From Mycobacterium scrofulaceum (GTDB lineage Bacteria; Actinomycetota; Actinomycetes; Mycobacteriales; Mycobacteriaceae): DNA of 64,000 nt. The position numbers and the translations under genes are program-made. The notes below the pieces were generated by a model. That model was given only the letters and a program-made list of their open reading frames with translations. It was not told where the DNA came from and made no database searches. Location: assembly GCF_002086735.1 (NCBI RefSeq), contig NZ_MVIJ01000002.1:1-64000 (forward strand), given 5' to 3'. Positions 38,113 through 48,205 of this stretch are shown here, in pieces (position 1 is the stretch's first letter; each line of letters starts with the position of its first letter).

Positions 38113-38135
38113 TTGTCGGTGGCCTTCTCTAGTGT
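38113..38135 (+). promoter_or_regulatory. RecA-NDp-type damage promoter of recA
   Basis: TTGTCGGTG (38113-38121), eight bases, then TAGTGT (38130-38135) fits the LexA-independent damage promoter consensus tTGTCRgtg-N8-TAnnnT, used by the PafBC activator in mycobacteria (family knowledge). The start codon is 57 bases further on. The same element occurs before chiZ at 54584. Confidence 0.88.
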
Positions 38136-38191
38136 CACGGCCAACCGACCGACACCGGTCACCGAACACACCGAACCATAGGAGAGGCACC

Positions 38192-39244
38192 ATGGCGCAA
38201 GCCCCCGACCGCGAGAAGGCTCTCGAACTGGCGATGGCCCAGATCGAGAAGAGCTACGGCAAAGGCTCGGTGATGCGTCTCGGCGACGAGATGCGTCAGC
38301 CGATCTCGGTCATCCCGACCGGATCCATCGCACTGGACGTGGCCCTGGGCATCGGCGGGCTGCCCCGCGGCCGGGTCGTGGAGATCTACGGCCCGGAATC
38401 CTCGGGTAAGACCACCGTCGCCCTGCACGCGGTGGCCAACGCCCAGGCCGCCGGTGGCGTCGCGGCGTTCATCGACGCCGAGCACGCCCTGGACCCCGAT
38501 TACGCCAAAAAGCTTGGCGTGGACACCGATTCCCTGCTGGTGAGCCAGCCCGACACGGGGGAGCAGGCCCTCGAGATCGCCGACATGCTGATCCGCTCCG
38601 GCGCGCTGGACATCCTGGTCATCGACTCGGTGGCGGCGCTGGTGCCGCGCGCGGAGCTCGAGGGCGAGATGGGTGACAGCCACGTCGGGCTGCAGGCCCG
38701 GCTGATGAGTCAGGCGCTGCGGAAAATGACCGGCGCGCTGAACAACTCGGGAACCACCGCGATCTTCATCAACCAGCTGCGCGAGAAGATCGGGGTGATG
38801 TTCGGCAGCCCGGAAACCACCACGGGTGGAAAGGCCTTGAAGTTCTACGCGTCGGTGCGTATGGACGTGCGCCGGATCGAGACGCTCAAGGACGGCACCA
38901 ATGCGGTCGGCAACCGCACCCGCGTCAAGGTCGTCAAGAACAAGGTGTCGCCGCCCTTCAAGCAGGCCGAGTTCGACATCCTCTACGGCAGGGGGATCAG
39001 CCGGGAGGGCTCGCTGATCGACATGGGTGTGGAGCAGGGCTTCATCCGCAAGTCCGGTTCCTGGTTCACCTACGAGGGCGAGCAGCTCGGTCAGGGTAAG
39101 GAGAACGCCCGCACCTTCCTGATGGAAAACGACGAAGTGGCCAACGAGATCGAGAAGAAGATCAAGGAAAAGCTCGGCATTGGCGCGGTCGTGACCGATG
39201 GCTTGTCCGATGACAGCGTCCTGCCCGCCCCCGTCGATTTCTGA
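38192..39244 (+). CDS. recA: Recombinase RecA (no intein)
   Basis: RecA forms filaments on single-stranded DNA, promotes strand exchange and activates LexA self-cleavage. The 350-residue protein has Walker A GPESSGKT (67-74), Walker [13 protein letters not shown], loop L2 [20 protein letters not shown] uninterrupted, and the acidic C-terminus. The site where the M. tuberculosis intein sits (in the GGKALKF segment, as I recall) is intact, so no splicing is needed. ATG 38192 follows AGGAGAGG. Control comes from a LexA box and a RecA-NDp-type promoter. recX overlaps its 3' end. Confidence 0.98.
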   Translation: MAQAPDREKALELAMAQIEKSYGKGSVMRLGDEMRQPISVIPTGSIALDVALGIGGLPRGRVVEIYGPESSGKTTVALHAVANAQAAGGVAAFIDAEHALDPDYAKKLGVDTDSLLVSQPDTGEQALEIADMLIRSGALDILVIDSVAALVPRAELEGEMGDSHVGLQARLMSQALRKMTGALNNSGTTAIFINQLREKIGVMFGSPETTTGGKALKFYASVRMDVRRIETLKDGTNAVGNRTRVKVVKNKVSPPFKQAEFDILYGRGISREGSLIDMGVEQGFIRKSGSWFTYEGEQLGQGKENARTFLMENDEVANEIEKKIKEKLGIGAVVTDGLSDDSVLPAPVDF

Positions 39245-39731
39245 GCCCTCCCGCGAGGAGCAGGCGCGGACGCTGTGCCTGCGCCTGCTCACCGCGAGGG
39301 CGCGCACCCGGGCCGAACTGCACGGCCAACTGGCGAAACGCGGTTACCCCGAGGACGTCAGCGCCTCCGTGCTCGACCGGCTCGCCGCCGTCGGCCTAAT
39401 CGACGACGCCGACTTCGCCGAACAGTGGGTGGTCGCCCGCCGGGTGAAGGCGGGCAAGAGCAAGCGGGCGCTGGCTGCCGAACTGCACACCAAGGGCGTC
39501 GACAGGGACGTGATCGCCACCGCGCTGTCGGGGATCGACGCGGGCGCCGAACGCGACCGCGCCGAGCAGTTGGTGCGGGCCAAGCTGCGCCGGGAGACGC
39601 TGGATGATGACGACGCGCGGCTGACCCGACGGCTGGTCGGGATGCTGGCGCGTCGTGGCTACAGCCAGAACCTGGCGTGCGAGGTGGTGATCGCCGAGCT
39701 GGCCGCCGAACGGGAGCGCCGCCGGGTCTAG
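39210..39731 (+). CDS. recX: RecA regulator RecX
   Basis: RecX binds RecA filaments and limits RecA activity. The 173-residue product consists of three-helix repeats ([60 protein letters not shown]). It starts at ATG 39210, inside the last 35 bases of recA, so the two are translated from one message. An in-frame upstream ATG lies at 39198. Ends in AAERERRRV as in other mycobacteria. Confidence 0.95.
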   Translation: MTASCPPPSISEPSREEQARTLCLRLLTARARTRAELHGQLAKRGYPEDVSASVLDRLAAVGLIDDADFAEQWVVARRVKAGKSKRALAAELHTKGVDRDVIATALSGIDAGAERDRAEQLVRAKLRRETLDDDDARLTRRLVGMLARRGYSQNLACEVVIAELAAERERRRV

Positions 39732-39782
39732 CCCGTGACGTGCGGTTTCTCGCCCGCCGACGGGTCGCCGTACCATGGCCCC

Positions 39783-41282
39783 GTGACTTCGATGGTGGTT
39801 TCGGCGCGGACGTATCAGGTCCGCACCTATGGCTGCCAGATGAATGTCCACGATTCCGAGCGGCTGGCGGGCCTGTTGGAAGCGGCCGGATACCAGCGCG
39901 CGGTCGACGGCTCGGACGCCGACGTGGTCGTCTTCAATACCTGCGCCGTCCGCGAGAACGCCGACAACAAGCTGTACGGAAACCTCAGCCACCTCGCCCC
40001 GCGCAAGCGCGGCAATCCCGAGATGCAGATCGCGGTCGGGGGATGCCTGGCGCAAAAGGATCGGGACGCATTGCTGCGCAAGGCGCCCTGGGTCGACGTC
40101 GTGTTCGGCACCCACAACATCGGGTCGCTGCCCACGCTGCTCGAACGGGCCCGGCACAACAGGGCCGCCCAGGTGGAGATCGCCGAGTCGCTACAGGAGT
40201 TTCCGTCGTCGTTGCCCAGCGCACGCGAATCAGCCTATGCAGCTTGGGTTTCCGTCTCGGTCGGGTGCAACAACAGCTGCACCTTCTGCATCGTCCCGTC
40301 GCTGCGGGGCAAGGAGGTCGACCGCAGCCCGGCCGACATCCTGGCCGAGGTGCGCGCGCTGGTGGCCGACGGCGTGCTCGAGGTCACGCTGCTGGGCCAG
40401 AACGTCAACGCCTACGGGGTGTCCTTCGCCGACCCGGCTCAACCCCGCGACCGGGGCGCCTTCGCGCGGCTGCTGCGTGCCTGCGGGGACATCGACGGGC
40501 TGGAGCGGGTGCGGTTCACCTCGCCGCATCCGGCCGAATTCACCGACGACGTCATCGAGGCCATGGCGCAGACGCCGAACGTCTGCCCCGCCCTGCACAT
40601 GCCGCTGCAGTCGGGCTCGGACCGCGTGCTGCGCGCGATGCGGCGCTCGTACCGCGCCGAGCGCTACCTCGGCATCATCGACCGCGTTCGCGCGGCCATG
40701 CCGCACGCCGCCATCACCACCGATCTGATCGTCGGGTTCCCCGGCGAGACCGAAGAGGACTTCGCGGCCACCCTGGACGTGGTGCGGCAGGCCCGGTTCG
40801 CGGCCGCGTTCACCTTCCAGTACTCCAAGCGGCCCGGCACCCCGGCCGCCGAGCTCGACGGGCAACTCCCGAAAGCCGTTGTGCAGGAGCGCTACGACCG
40901 GCTGGTCGAGCTGCAGGAGCAGATTTCGCTGGAGGGCAACCGCGCGTTGGTCGGCCAGACCGTGGAACTGTTGTGCGCCGCCGGCGAGGGGCGCAAGGAC
41001 ACCCGGACCGCCCGGATGACCGGCCGCGCCCGCGACGGCCGCCTGGTGCACTTCGGCGCCGACGATCGGGTGCGCCCGGGCGATGTCGTCACCGCGGAAA
41101 TCACCCAGGCCGCGCCCCACCACCTCATTGCCGACGGCGGCATCCTGAGCCATCGCGGCACCCGCGCGGGGGACGCGCACGCCGCCGGGCTGCGCCCGCG
41201 CGGCATCGGTCTCGGCATGCCCGCCGTCGGAGCGCCCCCCGAACCCGCAAACCCCACCGAAACCCTTGGATGTGCCCGATGA
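39783..41282 (+). CDS. miaB: tRNA-2-methylthio-N6-dimethylallyladenosine synthase
   Basis: MiaB adds the methylthio group to A37 of tRNAs after prenylation by MiaA (encoded at 46.3 kb). The 499-residue radical-SAM enzyme has the N-terminal cluster domain ([45 protein letters not shown]), the radical-SAM motif [12 protein letters not shown] and a C-terminal TRAM domain ([20 protein letters not shown] onward). GTG 39783 is chosen; ATG 39792 is also possible, and the family core begins at [10 protein letters not shown]. Its stop overlaps the next gene by four bases. Confidence 0.96.
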   Translation: MTSMVVSARTYQVRTYGCQMNVHDSERLAGLLEAAGYQRAVDGSDADVVVFNTCAVRENADNKLYGNLSHLAPRKRGNPEMQIAVGGCLAQKDRDALLRKAPWVDVVFGTHNIGSLPTLLERARHNRAAQVEIAESLQEFPSSLPSARESAYAAWVSVSVGCNNSCTFCIVPSLRGKEVDRSPADILAEVRALVADGVLEVTLLGQNVNAYGVSFADPAQPRDRGAFARLLRACGDIDGLERVRFTSPHPAEFTDDVIEAMAQTPNVCPALHMPLQSGSDRVLRAMRRSYRAERYLGIIDRVRAAMPHAAITTDLIVGFPGETEEDFAATLDVVRQARFAAAFTFQYSKRPGTPAAELDGQLPKAVVQERYDRLVELQEQISLEGNRALVGQTVELLCAAGEGRKDTRTARMTGRARDGRLVHFGADDRVRPGDVVTAEITQAAPHHLIADGGILSHRGTRAGDAHAAGLRPRGIGLGMPAVGAPPEPANPTETLGCAR

Positions 41283-41890
41283 AGGAAGAACACCCCCACC
41301 TGGACGCCCTGCGCACGGAGATCGAGGCCGCCGAGCGCCGCGTGGCGCGTGGATTCGACCCTGGCCCACGCGGTTTCGTCGTCGCGATCCTGATCTTCGT
41401 GCTGCTGGGATCGTTCATCCTGCCGCACACCGGCGCGGTGCGGGGCTGGGACGTCCTGTTCAGCAGCCACGGCGCCGGCGCGGCCGCGGTGGCGTTGCCG
41501 TCGCGGGTGTTCGCCTGGCTGGCGCTGGTGTTCGGCGTCGGGTTCTCGATGCTGGCGCTGATGACGCGGCGCTGGGCGCTGGCCTGGGTCGCGCTGGCCG
41601 GTTCTGCGCTCGCCGGCGCGGCGGGCATGTTGGCCATCTGGTCGCGCCAGACCGTCGCCGCGGGGCACCCGGGCCCGGGGCTGGGGCTGATCGCGGCCTG
41701 GATCGTCGTCCTCGCGCTGACCTACCAGTGGGCCCGGGTGGTGTGGTCACGCACCATCGTCCAGCTCGCCGCCGAGGAGCAGCGACGCCGCGTCGCGGCG
41801 GAGCAGCAGTCGATCACCTTGCTCGACAGGCTGGACAGCGCGGCGGGGGCCGACGCGGCGGACCGGGCGCCGCGCGACCCCGAAGCCTAG
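41279..41890 (+). CDS. Conserved membrane protein (Rv2732c-like)
   Basis: A 203-residue protein with a charged N-terminus ([20 protein letters not shown]), four hydrophobic helices ([70 protein letters not shown]) and a cytosolic charged tail. It overlaps the miaB stop (ATGA). No function is known. It converges with the DUF349 gene with a four-base overlap of the ends. An in-frame ATG at 41270 is possible. Confidence 0.88.
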   Translation: MKEEHPHLDALRTEIEAAERRVARGFDPGPRGFVVAILIFVLLGSFILPHTGAVRGWDVLFSSHGAGAAAVALPSRVFAWLALVFGVGFSMLALMTRRWALAWVALAGSALAGAAGMLAIWSRQTVAAGHPGPGLGLIAAWIVVLALTYQWARVVWSRTIVQLAAEEQRRRVAAEQQSITLLDRLDSAAGADAADRAPRDPEA

Positions 41891-43248
41891 GGTTTGCGGG
41901 CCAGCGCCTCGGCGGCCGCCTGCGCCCACTGCCGCCACTGTTCGGCGTTGGCCCTGGCCTCTTCGGCCTCTTTGGTGCGGCCCGCCGCCGCGGCCTTCTG
42001 AGCCTGCTGCTCGTACTGTTCGGCGCGGGTGCGGAACTGCTCTGCCCGGGCCTGCGCCTGGGGGTCCGACCAATCGGCCTCGCCCGCGTCACGCACCTTC
42101 TTCTCGACCGCGCGCAGCCGACGTTCCAGCTCCGCGGACCGTTCCCGCGGCACCTTGCCGATCGCGTCCCACTTCTCGGCGATCGAGCGCAGCGCCGCGC
42201 GGGCCGCGTCGTGATTGCTGGTGTCGATCTTCTCCGCCTCGGCCAGCAGCGCCTCCTTGGCGCCCGCGTTGGCCCGCAGCTCCGCATCCTTTTCCGCCGT
42301 CGCCGCGTTGCGGGCCGTGAAGAACACGTCCTGGGCGGCCTTGAACCGTCGCCACAGGGCGTCGTCGACGTCCCGGGCCGCCCGGCCCGCCGCCTTCCAC
42401 TCCGTGAGCAGCTTGCGGAATTCGGCGCTCGTGGCGGTCCAGTCCGTCGAATCGGACAACTCCTCGGCGCGCTCGCACAGCCGTTCCTTCGCCTGGCGGA
42501 CGCCCAGTCGCTCCCGGTCCAGTTCGGCGAAGTGGGAACCCCGCCGCCGGTTGAAGGCCTCCCGGGCCGCCGAATACCGCTTCCACAGCGCGTCGTCGAC
42601 CTTGCGGTCCAGGCCGTTGATCGTCTTCCACTCGTCCAGGATCGCCCGCAGCCGGTCCCCGGCGGCCTTCCACTGCGTCGAGTTGGCGCCCAGCTCCTCG
42701 GCCTCGGCGGCCAGCGCCTCCTTGCGCGCGGTCTGGGCCGCGCGATGCTCCTCGCGGCGGGAGCGTTCCGCGGCGACGGTGGCCTCGACCTGGTCGATGA
42801 GGCTGGTCAATCGCCGCGCGAGTGCGTCGATGTCGCCCAGTACGGACGCCGTCGGCAACGTTTCGGCCAGCTCGGCCGCGTGGGCCTTGATCTTGCGGGC
42901 GTCTCCCGTCCCCGCCGCCAGCCGCTCTTCCATCAGGGTGACTTCGGTGCTCAGGTCGTCGAACCGCCGGCCGAAGTGGGCGAAGGCGGCTTCGGCGTCA
43001 CCGGCCTGCCAGGACCCGACGACGCGCTCGCCGGCGGAGGTGACCAGCCAGACCGTGCCGTCGTCGTCGACCCGTCCGAACCGATGCGGATCGCTGCGCG
43101 GGGGTGCCGGCACCGGGTGGGCGGTGGGCCGCGGCCCCGGGCTCGCCGGGCGGGGCCCGGGACGCGGTCCCGGGCGGGGCGCCGGACGCGAAACCGGTTG
43201 GGGCACCGGCCCGGCCGAATCTGCGCCGCGGGGTTCGTCAGCCGTCAT
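41887..43248 (-). CDS. DUF349 repeat protein (Rv2731-like)
   Basis: The 453-residue protein starts with a Pro/Arg-rich segment (about 1-55) and then a series of DUF349 helical repeats recognisable by W-K/R-x-x-G and R-F/Y patterns: [80 protein letters not shown]. Alternating charges predict long coiled coils. DUF349 is found in bacterial proteins of unclear role. The gene is divergent from the first DMT transporter, with a 261-bp region between that holds a dyad and a 14-bp repeat. Confidence 0.88.
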   Translation of the reverse strand: MTADEPRGADSAGPVPQPVSRPAPRPGPRPGPRPASPGPRPTAHPVPAPPRSDPHRFGRVDDDGTVWLVTSAGERVVGSWQAGDAEAAFAHFGRRFDDLSTEVTLMEERLAAGTGDARKIKAHAAELAETLPTASVLGDIDALARRLTSLIDQVEATVAAERSRREEHRAAQTARKEALAAEAEELGANSTQWKAAGDRLRAILDEWKTINGLDRKVDDALWKRYSAAREAFNRRRGSHFAELDRERLGVRQAKERLCERAEELSDSTDWTATSAEFRKLLTEWKAAGRAARDVDDALWRRFKAAQDVFFTARNAATAEKDAELRANAGAKEALLAEAEKIDTSNHDAARAALRSIAEKWDAIGKVPRERSAELERRLRAVEKKVRDAGEADWSDPQAQARAEQFRTRAEQYEQQAQKAAAAGRTKEAEEARANAEQWRQWAQAAAEALARKP

Positions 43249-43351
43249 GCGCTCGTCACCTACCCTTCGCGCGGTCGCTGTCCCGCGCACCTGCCGCGCG
43301 TAGCGGCACCGTCTGCTGCGGCCGTGGGCGGGCCAATGCGGTTCACCCAAC

Positions 43352-43377
43352 AGCTGCTTAACAGTATTCAAGCAGCT
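43352..43377. promoter_or_regulatory. Perfect 8-bp dyad, candidate operator
   Basis: AGCTGCTT (43352-43359) and AAGCAGCT (43370-43377) are separated by the A/T-rich 10-base spacer AACAGTATTC. The dyad lies between the divergent DUF349 and DMT transporter genes. The spacer includes TATTCA, close to a -10 element, so a bound protein could block transcription. The regulator is unknown. Confidence 0.45.
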
Positions 43378-43452
43378 TGGCGGCCCGCGCGCCGCCACCT
43401 GAGATCTTCCCGCCCGGGATGCGTCGGCGCAGGGGCAGCGGGTATGACAATT

Positions 43453-43494
43453 GTCCGTACCCCGAAGTCCGTACCCCGAAGTCCGTACCCCGAC
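43453..43494. repeat. 14-bp tandem repeat, three copies
   Basis: GTCCGTACCCCGAA is repeated at 43453-43466, 43467-43480 and, with one change at its last base, 43481-43494. It ends 15 bases before the first DMT transporter start, in its probable untranslated leader. Effect on expression is unknown. Confidence 0.8.
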
Positions 43495-43509
43495 TCGGAC
43501 GGAGAAACC

Positions 43510-44358
43510 ATGGCCAAGGCGGACATTGCCGCTTTGCTCGCGCTGGCGTCCGCGCTCTGCGTCGCGATCGGCGACGTCCTGCAGCAGCGCGCCACCCACC
43601 GGATCACCGACACATCAGCCGGGCAGCTCCAACTGTTCCTCAGGCTGCTCGGCAATCAGCGGTGGCGGTGGGGCGCCCTGATGCTGGTCGTCAGCATCGT
43701 CTTGCAGGCGGCCGCGCTCGACCAGGGTTCGGTGCTGCTCGTGCAGGCGCTGCTCGTGCTCTCGCTGCTGTTCGCGCTGCCGATCAGCGCCAGGTTGGCC
43801 CGGCGCGCCGTGACCGCCCGGGAGTGGGTCTGGGCCGTCGTGCTCACCGCGGCGGTGACCGTGATCGTGACCGTCGGTAACCCGCAGGCGGGCCGTTCCA
43901 CGGCGCCGCTGCGGACCTGGGCCATCGTGGCGGCGGTGCTGGCGCCGCTGCTGCTCGCCTTCGTGTCCGGTTCGCTGTGGGCCGTCTTCGCGGTGCTCGC
44001 CAAGGGCGTCGTCCACCGGATCGGCGACGGCGGGTGGGCAGTGGTCCGGACACCGGAGCTCTACGCCTGGCTGGTGGTCGCGCTGGCCGGGTTCGCGTGG
44101 GAGCAGGCGGCGTTCCGGGCCGGTTCGCTGACCGCGTCGATGCCCACGCTCGAGGTGTCCCAACCGGTGGTGTCGGCCGTGCTGGGCGTCGTCGTTCTCG
44201 GCGAGACGCTCGACACCGGCCGCTCCGGGATGCTGGCACTGGCCGTGGCGGCGCTGGTCATGGCGGCCGCCACCGTCGAGCTCGCCCGCGTCGACGCCTC
44301 CGCCACCCGCGAGAGGATCGAGGCGCGGCTCGGGGACGCCGCCGCGCAACCGGCGTGA
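43510..44358 (+). CDS. DMT-superfamily transporter, first paralogue
   Basis: The 282-residue membrane protein has about ten helices in two related halves, as in drug/metabolite transporters (EamA-like). It starts [20 protein letters not shown] with DVLQQRA, and ends ...[14 protein letters not shown]. It corresponds to recalled Rv2729c. The next gene (44613-45575) is a clear paralogue: both share the S/A-A-x-GDV-x-QR start and the [10 protein letters not shown](M/L)-PT segment followed by an LGETL motif. Substrate is unknown. Confidence 0.85.
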   Translation: MAKADIAALLALASALCVAIGDVLQQRATHRITDTSAGQLQLFLRLLGNQRWRWGALMLVVSIVLQAAALDQGSVLLVQALLVLSLLFALPISARLARRAVTAREWVWAVVLTAAVTVIVTVGNPQAGRSTAPLRTWAIVAAVLAPLLLAFVSGSLWAVFAVLAKGVVHRIGDGGWAVVRTPELYAWLVVALAGFAWEQAAFRAGSLTASMPTLEVSQPVVSAVLGVVVLGETLDTGRSGMLALAVAALVMAAATVELARVDASATRERIEARLGDAAAQPA

Positions 44359-44612
44359 GCACCGCGCGTCGGGTCGGTGCCGCGCGCCCGGGGCGGGTAC
44401 CGTCGTGCTGTCGTACGGGGGCAGTTTGAATTCATAGAGTTAGCACAGTCGTTACCCAGCTTTGTGAAGTAACAATGAAACGGTTACCTACCAGGCCGTC
44501 CGCGCAGGGCGCAGGGCCATACAGTTGTAGTTGAACTGGCCGCAAACGCCGCGTGTATTCCGGCTCTCCGGGGGAACGCCTGGTGGAAATCATGTGAGGT
44601 GAGGGGTCGCCC
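44359..44612. other. 254-bp region between paralogous transporters
   Basis: No gene is seen. The middle (about 44425-44480) is A/T-rich for this genome (TTTGAATTCATAGAGTTAGC, TTTGTGAAGTAACAATGAAA) and probably holds a separate promoter for the second transporter. A ribosome binding site-like GAGGTGAGGGG precedes ATG 44613. Confidence 0.4.
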
Positions 44613-45575
44613 ATGTCCAAAGTTGACGTCGCGGCGTTGATCGCGTTGTGCGCCGCGATGGCATCCGCGGTCGGCGACGTGATCCGTCAGCGCTCGGCGC
44701 AGGAGATCACCGACAAGCAGGTCGGGCATCTCGAACTGTTCCGGATGTCGTTGAAGGACGCCCGCTGGTGGCTGGGCGGCATGGCCGCCGTCACGAATTA
44801 CAGCCTCCAGGCCGGGGCCCTGGCCTGGGGCTCCGTGGTGCTGGTGACCGCGCTGCAGGTGACGGCCTTGCTGTTCGCCCTGCCCATCTATGCCCGCCTC
44901 GCCCGCCAGCGAGTCAGCCGCTGGGAGTGGATCTGGGCGCTCGTCCTGGCAGGGGCGCTGGCTGTGGTCATCATCGTCGGCGACCCGGCGCAGGGCCAGC
45001 AGCGCGCCTCGACGCAGACCTGGGGCATCGTCGCGCTGGTGATGGTGCCGCTGCTGGTGTCCTGTGTGGTGGCGGCCCGCATCTGGTCGGGGAGCCCGTT
45101 CGCGGCCGTGCTGCTCGCGCTCGTCGCGGGTTCGTCGTTGGCGCTGTTCGCGGTGCTGACCAAGGGAATCGTGGAGATGGCCGAACACAGCGTGGTGGGC
45201 GTGCTGACGTCGCCGGAGTTCGTCCCCTGGCTCCTGGTGGCCCTAACCGGAATGGTCTTCCAGCAGTCGGCCTTCCGCGCCGGTTCGCTGACGGCCTCGC
45301 TGCCGACCATGACCGTGGCCAAGCCCGTGGTCGCCGGTCTGCTCGGGGTGCTTGTCCTGGGGGAGACGCTGAACGCGGACGGCCCGAAGGCGTTCGTGCT
45401 GATCGCGGCGGTGGCGGTGGTGATCGTCGCGACGGTCGCCCTGGCTCGCGGTGAGGCGGCCACGATGGTGGCTCAGACCGGGCGCGACGTGGGAACCGTC
45501 CCCGAGAACGAGGCCCCCGCGGGATCGGACGTCGACCCTTTTAAGGGCCCCGTCGTCGCGGTGGAGTGCCCGTAG
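44613..45575 (+). CDS. DMT-superfamily transporter, second paralogue
   Basis: The 320-residue protein repeats the plan of its upstream neighbour: MSKVDVAALIALCAAMASAV with GDVIRQRSAQEITDKQVGHL, about ten helices, [20 protein letters not shown] and LGVLVLGETLNADG. It has an extra polar C-terminal tail of roughly 45 residues (QTGRDVGTVPENEAPAGSDV). The two genes look like an ancient tandem duplication. Two adjacent members could form a heteromeric transporter or have diverged in substrate. Confidence 0.85.
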   Translation: MSKVDVAALIALCAAMASAVGDVIRQRSAQEITDKQVGHLELFRMSLKDARWWLGGMAAVTNYSLQAGALAWGSVVLVTALQVTALLFALPIYARLARQRVSRWEWIWALVLAGALAVVIIVGDPAQGQQRASTQTWGIVALVMVPLLVSCVVAARIWSGSPFAAVLLALVAGSSLALFAVLTKGIVEMAEHSVVGVLTSPEFVPWLLVALTGMVFQQSAFRAGSLTASLPTMTVAKPVVAGLLGVLVLGETLNADGPKAFVLIAAVAVVIVATVALARGEAATMVAQTGRDVGTVPENEAPAGSDVDPFKGPVVAVECP

Positions 45576-45643
45576 CAGGCGACTCGTCGCGGCATGCGAC
45601 GGCGAGTCGACCGATCGCTCCGGCGAAACGTTAGTTTGGTGGC

Positions 45644-46333
45644 GTGCTCAGCGGCATTGCCATCGTTCCGTCGGCGCCGGTGCTGGTGCCCGAGCTCGCC
45701 GGCGCGGCCGCCGCGGAGGTGACCGACCTGGTGGGCGCGGTGCTCGCGGCGGCCGCCCTCCTACCCGCGCGCTGGACCGTCGTCGGGGTCGCGGAACGCG
45801 ACGACGTGTTGGGCCCCGACACCGCCGGTACGTTCGCGGGGTTCGGCGCGGACGTCCGCGTCCGGCTCTCCCCGGGGTCCGACACCCCGCCGCCCGCCGA
45901 TCTGCCCCTGTGCGCGTTGGTGGCCGCCTGGGTCCGCGGCCAGGTCCGGCCCGACGCGACCGCCCGGGCGCGGGTCTACTCCGCCGACCACGACGCCGCG
46001 ACCGCGCTGGCCCTGGGCCGGCGCCTGCGCGCCGAGCTCGACGGGGCACCGGAACCGACGGGGGTGCTGGTGGTGGCCGACGGCGCGAACACCCTGACGC
46101 CGGGCGCGCCCGGCGGCTACGACCCCGGCAACGCCGAGGCGCAGCTGGCGCTCGACGACGCGCTGGCAACCGGCGACCTGGCCGCCCTGGCGCGCGTGCC
46201 CGGGCAGATCCCGGGCCGGGTCGCCTTTCAGGTGCTGGCCGGCCTGGGCGAACCGGGACCGCGATCGGCGAAAGAGCTTTACCGGGGCGCGCCCTACGGC
46301 GTGGGCTACTTCGCCGGCGCCTGGCAGCTCTGA
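45644..46333 (+). CDS. Class III extradiol dioxygenase-like (LigB-like) protein
   Basis: A 229-residue protein starting [20 protein letters not shown], matching recalled Rv2728c. The opening and the later [20 protein letters not shown] and [18 protein letters not shown] fit the LigB-type fold shared by class III extradiol dioxygenases and MEMO-like proteins. The His residues that bind iron in true dioxygenases are largely absent, so dioxygenase activity is doubtful. It precedes miaA with a one-base gap, suggesting co-expression with tRNA modification and dapF. Confidence 0.8.
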   Translation: MLSGIAIVPSAPVLVPELAGAAAAEVTDLVGAVLAAAALLPARWTVVGVAERDDVLGPDTAGTFAGFGADVRVRLSPGSDTPPPADLPLCALVAAWVRGQVRPDATARARVYSADHDAATALALGRRLRAELDGAPEPTGVLVVADGANTLTPGAPGGYDPGNAEAQLALDDALATGDLAALARVPGQIPGRVAFQVLAGLGEPGPRSAKELYRGAPYGVGYFAGAWQL

Positions 46334-46334
46334 G

Positions 46335-47270
46335 GTGACCGTGCGACCGCTGGCCATCATCGGCCCCACCGGAACCGGCAAGTCGCAGCTGGCGCTCGAC
46401 TTCGCGGAGCGGCTCGGCGCCGAGATCGTGAATGCCGACGCGATGCAGCTGTATCGCGGGATGGACATCGGCACCGCCAAGCTTCCCGTCGACCAACGCC
46501 GCGGCATCCCGCACCACCAGCTCGACGTCCTGGACGTCACCGAGAGCGCCACGGTCGCCCGGTATCAGCAGGCCGCCGCCGCGGACGTGGAGGCCATCGC
46601 GGCCCGCGGCGCCGTGCCCGTCATCGTGGGCGGTTCCATGCTCTACATCCAGTCCCTGCTCGACGACTGGTCGTTCCCCGCCACCGACCCGGCCGTGCGG
46701 GCGCGCTGGGAGCAGCGGCTGGCCGAGGTCGGGGTGGGCGGCCTGCACGCCGAGCTGGCCCGCCGCGACCCCGCCGCCGCGGCGACCATCCTGCCCACCG
46801 ACGCGCGGCGCACCGTGCGAGCGCTCGAAGTCGTCGAGCTGACCGGCCAGCCGTTCGCCGCGTCCGCGCCACGCATCGGTCACCCGAGGTGGGACACCGC
46901 CATCGTCGGCCTGGACTGCGAGACGCCGGTGCTGGACCAGCGGCTGGCCCGGCGCACCGACGCCATGTTCGACCAGGGCCTGGTCGGCGAGGTGAGCGCG
47001 CTGCTCGACGAGGGCCTGCGCGACGGGGTCACCGCGTCGCGCGCGCTGGGCTACGCCCAGGTGATCGAGGCGCTCGACGCCGGGGGCGGCGCCGAGCGGC
47101 TGCGCGAGGCGCGGGAGCAGACGTACGTGGGCACCCGCCGCTACGTGCGGCGGCAGCGATCCTGGTTCCGCCGTGACCACCGGGTGCACTGGCTGGACTC
47201 CGAAATAGGGGGGGCCGACGGCACCCGGCTGGTCGACGAGGCTTTGCGGGCGTGGGGCCACGTATCCTGA
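46335..47270 (+). CDS. miaA: tRNA dimethylallyltransferase
   Basis: MiaA transfers a dimethylallyl group to N6 of A37 in tRNAs that read codons starting with U; MiaB (39.8 kb) then adds methylthio. The 311-residue enzyme has the P-loop [20 protein letters not shown] (GPTGTGKS 10-17), the tRNA contact region [27 protein letters not shown] and the C-terminal [19 protein letters not shown]. Start GTG 46335. dapF begins four bases after its stop. Confidence 0.97.
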   Translation: MTVRPLAIIGPTGTGKSQLALDFAERLGAEIVNADAMQLYRGMDIGTAKLPVDQRRGIPHHQLDVLDVTESATVARYQQAAAADVEAIAARGAVPVIVGGSMLYIQSLLDDWSFPATDPAVRARWEQRLAEVGVGGLHAELARRDPAAAATILPTDARRTVRALEVVELTGQPFAASAPRIGHPRWDTAIVGLDCETPVLDQRLARRTDAMFDQGLVGEVSALLDEGLRDGVTASRALGYAQVIEALDAGGGAERLREAREQTYVGTRRYVRRQRSWFRRDHRVHWLDSEIGGADGTRLVDEALRAWGHVS

Positions 47271-47274
47271 GCAG

Positions 47275-48159
47275 GTGATTTTCGCGAAGGGCCACGGCAC
47301 CGAGAACGACTTCCTGGTGCTCCCGGACGCGGGGGCCGCGCTTGACCTGACCGCGGCCCGGGTGGCCGCCTTGTGCGACCGCCGGCGCGGCTTGGGGGCC
47401 GACGGGGTGCTGAGGGTCACCAGCGCGGCCGCCGCCCTGTCGGCCGGGGTGCTCGACCGGTTGCCCGACGGCGTCGCCTCGGGAGATTGGTACATGGACT
47501 ACCGCAACGCCGACGGCTCGATCGCGCAGATGTGCGGCAACGGGGTACGGGTGTTCGCGCACTACCTGCGGGCCAGCGGCATGGAGGCCCGCGACGAGTT
47601 CGTGGTTGCGTCGGCGGCGGGCCCGCGGCCGGTCACCGTGCACCGCGCCGACGCGACCCGCGCCGACATCACCGTCGACATGGGCAAGGCCAACAGGCTC
47701 GGCAGCGGGGGACCCGCCTTCGAGGCGACGGTCGGCGGGCGCCGGTTCGCCGGCCTGGCGGTCGACGTGGGTAATCCGCACCTGGCGTGCGTGGATCCGG
47801 CGCTGACCGCCGAGGAGCTGGCAGGGCTGGACGTGGCGGCCCCGGTCAGCTTCGACCACGCCCAGTTCCCGGAGGGGGTCAACATCGAAGTCCTCACGGC
47901 GCCGGCCGACGGGGCGGTGCGGATGCGGGTGCACGAGCGCGGCGTCGGCGAGACCCGCTCGTGCGGGACGGGCACGGTCGCGGCCGCGGTGGCCGCGCTG
48001 GCCGCCGCCGGGGCGGACACCGGCACGCTGGCGGTGCGGGTGCCGGGCGGCGAGGTCGTCGTCACCGTCACCGACGCCACCAGCTACCTGCGGGGGCCGT
48101 CGGTCCTGCTGGCGCACGGGGAGGTGAGCGGGGAATGGTGGGACGCGCAGGGGCGTTAA
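47275..48159 (+). CDS. dapF: Diaminopimelate epimerase
   Basis: DapF interconverts LL- and meso-diaminopimelate, the last steps before lysine and peptidoglycan. The 294-residue two-domain enzyme has the catalytic Cys pair, Cys87 in [10 protein letters not shown] and Cys230 in [12 protein letters not shown], which act as acid and base without cofactor. GTG 47275 is the start, four bases after miaA. With dapB and dapA it is the third DAP-pathway gene in this window. Confidence 0.97.
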   Translation: MIFAKGHGTENDFLVLPDAGAALDLTAARVAALCDRRRGLGADGVLRVTSAAAALSAGVLDRLPDGVASGDWYMDYRNADGSIAQMCGNGVRVFAHYLRASGMEARDEFVVASAAGPRPVTVHRADATRADITVDMGKANRLGSGGPAFEATVGGRRFAGLAVDVGNPHLACVDPALTAEELAGLDVAAPVSFDHAQFPEGVNIEVLTAPADGAVRMRVHERGVGETRSCGTGTVAAAVAALAAAGADTGTLAVRVPGGEVVVTVTDATSYLRGPSVLLAHGEVSGEWWDAQGR

Positions 48160-48205
48160 TTGGGGTGCACGACGCCGATTCGCCGTGCATCATTCTGTAT
48201 TGCCT

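Noticed and set aside
38192..39244. RecA intein
   Set aside because: The insertion site segment is continuous and the protein is 350 residues, so no intein is present.
39677..41890. 730-residue frame spanning recX, miaB and the next gene
   Set aside because: Only the last 203 codons from ATG 41279 encode a plausible membrane protein; the rest is a frame shadow of miaB.
41266..44358. 1030-residue plus-strand frame opposite the DUF349 gene
   Set aside because: Only the part from ATG 43510 is a real transporter. The rest is antisense to DUF349 repeats and has no motifs.
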